Positions 56,001 through 61,521 of a stretch of DNA of 64,000 nt are shown here, piece by piece (positions within the stretch are counted from its first letter, which is position 1; each line of letters begins with the position of its first letter). Source of the stretch: Pyrocephalus nanus (taxonomy: Eukaryota; Chordata; Aves; Passeriformes; Tyrannidae); NCBI GenBank assembly GCA_038380795.1, contig CM076272.1, positions 1,617,001 through 1,681,000 on the forward strand. Reading direction: 5' to 3'. The position numbers and the translations under genes are program-made. Below the pieces are notes generated by a model. That model was not told the DNA's origin and searched no databases. It was given only the letters and a program-made list of their open reading frames with translations.

Positions 56001-59000
56001 TATTTTGCCAGGAACACTAAGATTATGCTGTTGTTCAAATCCTGTGAGCTCACAGGAATCTCATTTACTCACATTCAAGCTTATTTGTGAAAAGGCTGTG
56101 AAATGCAGGAATAAAAATCTCCTAAAAACTCCTTCAGTTCTTGGTTTTCTGAAATCAGCCCTCCAGCCTGGTGGGCTTTCACCTTCATCTCACACTACAA
56201 AGCCAATCATGTTTCTCTGGATTTGCCTGTTTTGCCAGCACCCAACACTTTCCCAACCATCATTTGGGCAATCCCACTGTACCTTTTTTCAATCTAGAGT
56301 CATCTTCTTGCTTTTCTCTCACCGGTGAATCTCCCCTGGTCTCACTGCCAGATGGGCTGACAGCTGTCAGAAAGCTGAGAGCAGACAGCAGGGCCTCTGT
56401 GTGCAACAGCAGGTTCAGTGATGAAAAAGTTACCTGGGGAAAACACGAGACTCCAGATGACAAAACAGTAACTTACAAGAGTAAGAGTTGGGCAGAGGTG
56501 GCACAAAAGCTTTCAAGTGCATCTGAACTCTAAATCTGCTGCAAGGCTGGGAGGGGCAGGAGAACAGGAAAGCCAAAAAATGTATTCATTCAATTCTAAA
56601 CAAGCAAACTGAAAGAAAGTAAGCAATAAAATCTGTAAACACTCACTTGAATCATCTGTTCAGTGTTGTCAAAAGCTGTCTGAAACTGTGGCCCATTTCT
56701 GTCAGCCTGAAAATAAGGATTTGCATGAAGGTTAATATTAATTCCAACCAGGTACCTTCTTCAGAAGGTACAAACCAATCCAACTAGCTCTGAATAGTAG
56801 GTTTAAGATTATATACAGCCTACATATTAAGAATATGTAGAAGTGCTTTAAAAATAATTTTAAAAAGTTTTATGTATACCTTGATATACTCCACCTTCAG
56901 AAGGTCTAAGCCAGGTTTATCTGAGGAACTAATGAGGTGAATGGGTATTTTTTTACCTGGAATACAACACAGGAAATAAACAACAATTAGGGTCATTTCT
57001 GCTCCTTCAGAGCCTTGAAGGTAACAATTAACCCTCAACACTGTTTGTTAAAATACACTGCACCACCAAATATGAATCACTGGCTTCTCTTTGTTAAGTG
57101 CAGACTGGTCAGTCTGTCCCCCCTCTGCAGGCAGACTGAGCTCTAAGCTCTTTATTTCTCCAGGAAGCATTTGGTGAGAGTGCAGAGCTCCCCAGCTGTA
57201 CCATGAGACAAGCACTGCCCGTGGACAGCTGAACATTGAACACTGGAACCAAGAGTGGCCCAACATTTGCATTCCAGTGAGCACAACAGCTCCACATAAC
57301 TGATATATATAAACACACACACACACAGTTCCCTTCCCTTCCTTCTCACCTCCAATTTCATAGTAATCCAGGCTTATTTTCTTCAAGTAAGATACAGCTG
57401 CTAAATTATAGGTTCTGACAGTAGCCTCTGTCCCCAGATGCATGACATCAAACACAAGAACTGTTTCCTCAGTTTGCTTTTGCTTGGTGAGTTCTACTAA
57501 AACCTGGATGAGCAAGAAATACACAGTTATTCAAAATTCTCACATGTAACATCCTCACCATTTAAACCAACAGTGGAAAGTGCTAAACTAATGCTTTCCC
57601 TGCTTTGTTGTTATTTTTATTACAGACTTTAAAATATAAAAACAGAATGAAAAGTGATTATTTAATGGTGAGAGATATAAACACAGAAGATATTTTGGGA
57701 TTTGTTCTTTCCAAGTGACCTGCTTCAGTCTGACTTTTGGTCTTCCAGTGCAGATTTCCCCTCCCCTAATTATGACTTGGTACTGTATTTTTCTACCAAA
57801 AATACTCCAACTCTTCTCTTTTTTTTAATACATAATTCATCCTTGTGTGTATGTATCATGTTTTATTTATATGCATCACATATATATTTATAAGAAGTAG
57901 CTCATAAACATACCATATATAAATTGCTTACACATAGAAATATTATGTATATACTTCATATATATTATGAATATTTTCTGTTTGGTGGTTATGTGTTTGC
58001 ATCCACTAATCTTGACAACACTGGTAAATGAATACTGGATTTTTTTTAAAAAATATTCTTTATTCAGAAGGTGGAAATAGAATTGCAGACATACCTCTTT
58101 AATTTCAAACTTCAGCTGAAGGTCTGTCAGCTCCTCTTGAGCAGGCTCCTCATTTCTCACTTCTTCTCCTTTAATTAGTGACCTGTCAGTTGGTTCAGAG
58201 CTTTCCTCAAAATCGAAATACTCTTCTTCAGAATCTACAGAAGTGAAATGACTTCCTCAGTACACTAGTTCCAGAAACAGGGGTAAATATGCCAGACTGT
58301 CTTTCCTATTCCCTCAGGAATTCTAACTGTAGGAGCAGGTAACATCAGCATCTTAAATCTTCTTCTGCACTTGCTGTTAGGCATGACCAGTCACACTCAC
58401 CTCTGCTGTTCTATGTTTTAACACCAGTCACATGAAAATATGAGCTATTCCACCTGCACAAAGGCACATCTGGGGCTCCTTACCTGACACCATCTCTGCC
58501 AACAGCTGGGGTGTCCTCAGTAACCCTTTAGTGACAACAGGAATTGTGGGAATAGCTGGTACCTGGAAGGAGGGAAAAGAGAAAAACCCAACACGTGATT
58601 TTCACGTTTGTCTAAGTTGGTATGTCCATGTTTTCCACTGATGTGCATGTCCCACCTTGGCTCCCCCATCCTCTTTGGAAAGGTCAGTTTTGCCAATCCT
58701 TGAAACCAGCAGGAAATGACAAAGGCTGCACCAGCCTGGTTTGAGTGAGCCCAGCACGTTCTGGTTGTGAGTCACAGTGAAGACACTTTGTTTAGCAATG
58801 TCTCTTTATTTTATTTTATTTTATTTTTTCAGTTTTCCTTGCTGTAGTCAGCTTACCTTTGTGCTTGGAGCTGACACAGATGACTTCTGAGGCAAGGGAA
58901 TGCTGTCAATCAGATCAAAAATTGCCTTGATCTTCTGGTCTGACAGTCTGACATGCACCAAAGGAAGGCCTCCCGACACTTTAAACCTTTTTTTAAAAAA

Positions 59001-61480
59001 CAAAGTGATCAAACTCCAGGACAAAAATGCACATACCAATTCTTGAATTAAATCTTACCAGTATGGATATTCAGATAAAAAGGTCACATCACAGTGAAAC
59101 CAGTGATTCTGCATTAAAGCAGGTCTTTAACTTAGTTTAAGCAGTAATTAGTAACCAGCAGAGCATCCAGGGAGCTGACTGGCCAAAACAGGGTTTGTAA
59201 ACAGTACTAAGCTATTCCTATTTCTTAGTTTACACCTTCAAATTATAAAGTGTCACTGAACCTTTGGGGAAACCACAGTTTTCTGTAAGCACACAGTAAT
59301 TAAAACCAAGTCTTCTCAACATTAATATATTACTTGGGCATCCTGGTGTCTCTTTCCACCATTGACTTTGCCAACTGCACATGAATATCCATAGGCTGCA
59401 AAATGTGCAACGTTGATGGATGTTGAAAACGAGCCTTCTTCCAGTCTTCACCTGCAAATCAGGAAAATTGACATGAAAAACCATCACTTGATAATTGCTT
59501 TGATTAGGGTATCATTAACTTGATCAAATGGCATCACTAGGATGGTAAAAAAACCCCACTCACCAATCAGAGAAACCTAAAACCATTTAGGTAAAGTATT
59601 TGAAGAGCTTTCAGTCTACTCTATTAACACTAATGCCTTAGCAGCATTAAGCCAAATTCTACACTAAAAGATGTGTGTAAATATTGAACCATAAAAAAAG
59701 ATGGATAGGTAGATAAAGTGATAGACAAAACACAAAACAGGAACCTAGCATTCTGCTGATTACACAAACTCAAGTTCAAGTGAAGTATTAAGGCAAATTT
59801 GAGCTGCACATGATGGAAAACATCATAGCTCTGAGCATTGACATTCACTGACAGCATCCAAGTCAGGAGGGGATGCACAACTCCAAACAAAAAACAGCAG
59901 CTGTTTGGAGAGAACATAACCAAATTTTCACACCTTTTATAACCTATCTTTTCATTACCTACTTGTTTTGGTTTGCTTTTTCCTCTAAAAACATATTTAT
60001 TCCAGGTTGGAAGCCTTCAACAGTCTTTTGAACAAACAACAACTACATTGTTTTGTTACCTGTTCTTCCAAAAAGAAGCTGCACGTTTTTTATTTCCACA
60101 TCAAACTTGTCATAAGCTTTGTCCATAATCTCCTCCAGAGATGAAAAGGTGGAAGTTTGACTGCTGCCTTGATTTATGCTGTTCAGCTGAACACAAAGAA
60201 CAAGATAAAATGAAAGCTAAACCTTACAGACATGTGCTGTTCATTCTAGTGAAGATGAAAAATATGATTCATAGCTGGTGATTGACATTTGGACTCTTAC
60301 AGAGAAAATATCTTCAATCGTTCCACACTTCACTTATTCTTGATAAGTAGATATTTTTTGTTACTTCTATCAGTCCACTTAATTAAACTTATTCAAAAGA
60401 AATTTTAAATTTTTTTTACAATTTTACTAGTGGAATAAAAATAAAATAAATAATTAAATCAGTCAGCTAAATCCAGTTAAATTATTGCAATCTTTCCATT
60501 CTACAGAAACAAGGGAATCAACTTCCAAACTCCAAGAGAAAAATAAATTCTCTTTTATTAATAAAAGGCTACCATTTTACAAAAAAAAGGGAACAGAAGT
60601 TCATGTGTTTTGCTGAAGAAATTTAAGATATGATGAACATGATTACAACATGAACATGCTTCCTGAGGAGGATTAACCAGTACAAGTCAAAGATAACAAC
60701 TCTGAACACTGATCAAATTGCTGACTCAAATGTATTTGGTCAGAAATATATCAAGTTAAAAACACATTCACACAGATTATCATCTTTGCCTTCTGAAAGC
60801 CAGACAGTTTCAGATGACAGCTTTGTTAAAAGAAAAGAATATTTGCTTCCTCTGAGCCTGTAGAGAGGTCATTTACATACCTGAAATGTACCAAAGTCCA
60901 AAATGAGCAAAGCTGAATTTTCCTGGTAGAAACCCGTCTGGGGCACCACAAGGTAGGAAGGTTTCAGGTTAATCTTCAAGTCCAGGACTTTCCGCATTTC
61001 AATGATGTGAACTAACCCTGAAATAAAAAAGGAAAGGACACTGGAATTCAAGTGCTGTTCCCAGGTGGAACAATTGTGCCAGTCAACATAGCAAAGGATG
61101 TTATTTATCTGAAAGACAAAGCATCTGCAGTCAAGGCTGCCTTCTGTAGCATCTACTGATTTCGCACCAAACTCAGTGCTCCTTCCCACAGAACATCCAT
61201 TCATTCTCCAAGAAACCAACTCGAGGAAAAACCCCAGTCATACCACTTGGCCAGTGATCAAACCATAACCAGAGTCTTTAGGTAATCACATTGCAACTTT
61301 TTAACACCTTCCAAGGTTCACCTTAGGTGAGATTTGTTATTATGTTATTATCTTACCTGTAGCAGTTCTCTCCTTGATTTCTTCCAGCTTCATTAACGTG
61401 GCTGTGGTTAATCTTTCAAGGTCCATTCCCTTACTTGTCTGGAAGAATTCTACCATTGCATTTATTGTTCTCTTTACATT

Positions 61481-61521
<41 letters not shown>

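Noticed and set aside
61482..61519. A38 run as the poly(A) tail of a retroposon or processed pseudogene
   Set aside because: The sequence on its 5' side is VPS13C exon 5 and its splice site, not a retrocopy; on the transcript it is simply the pyrimidine tract.
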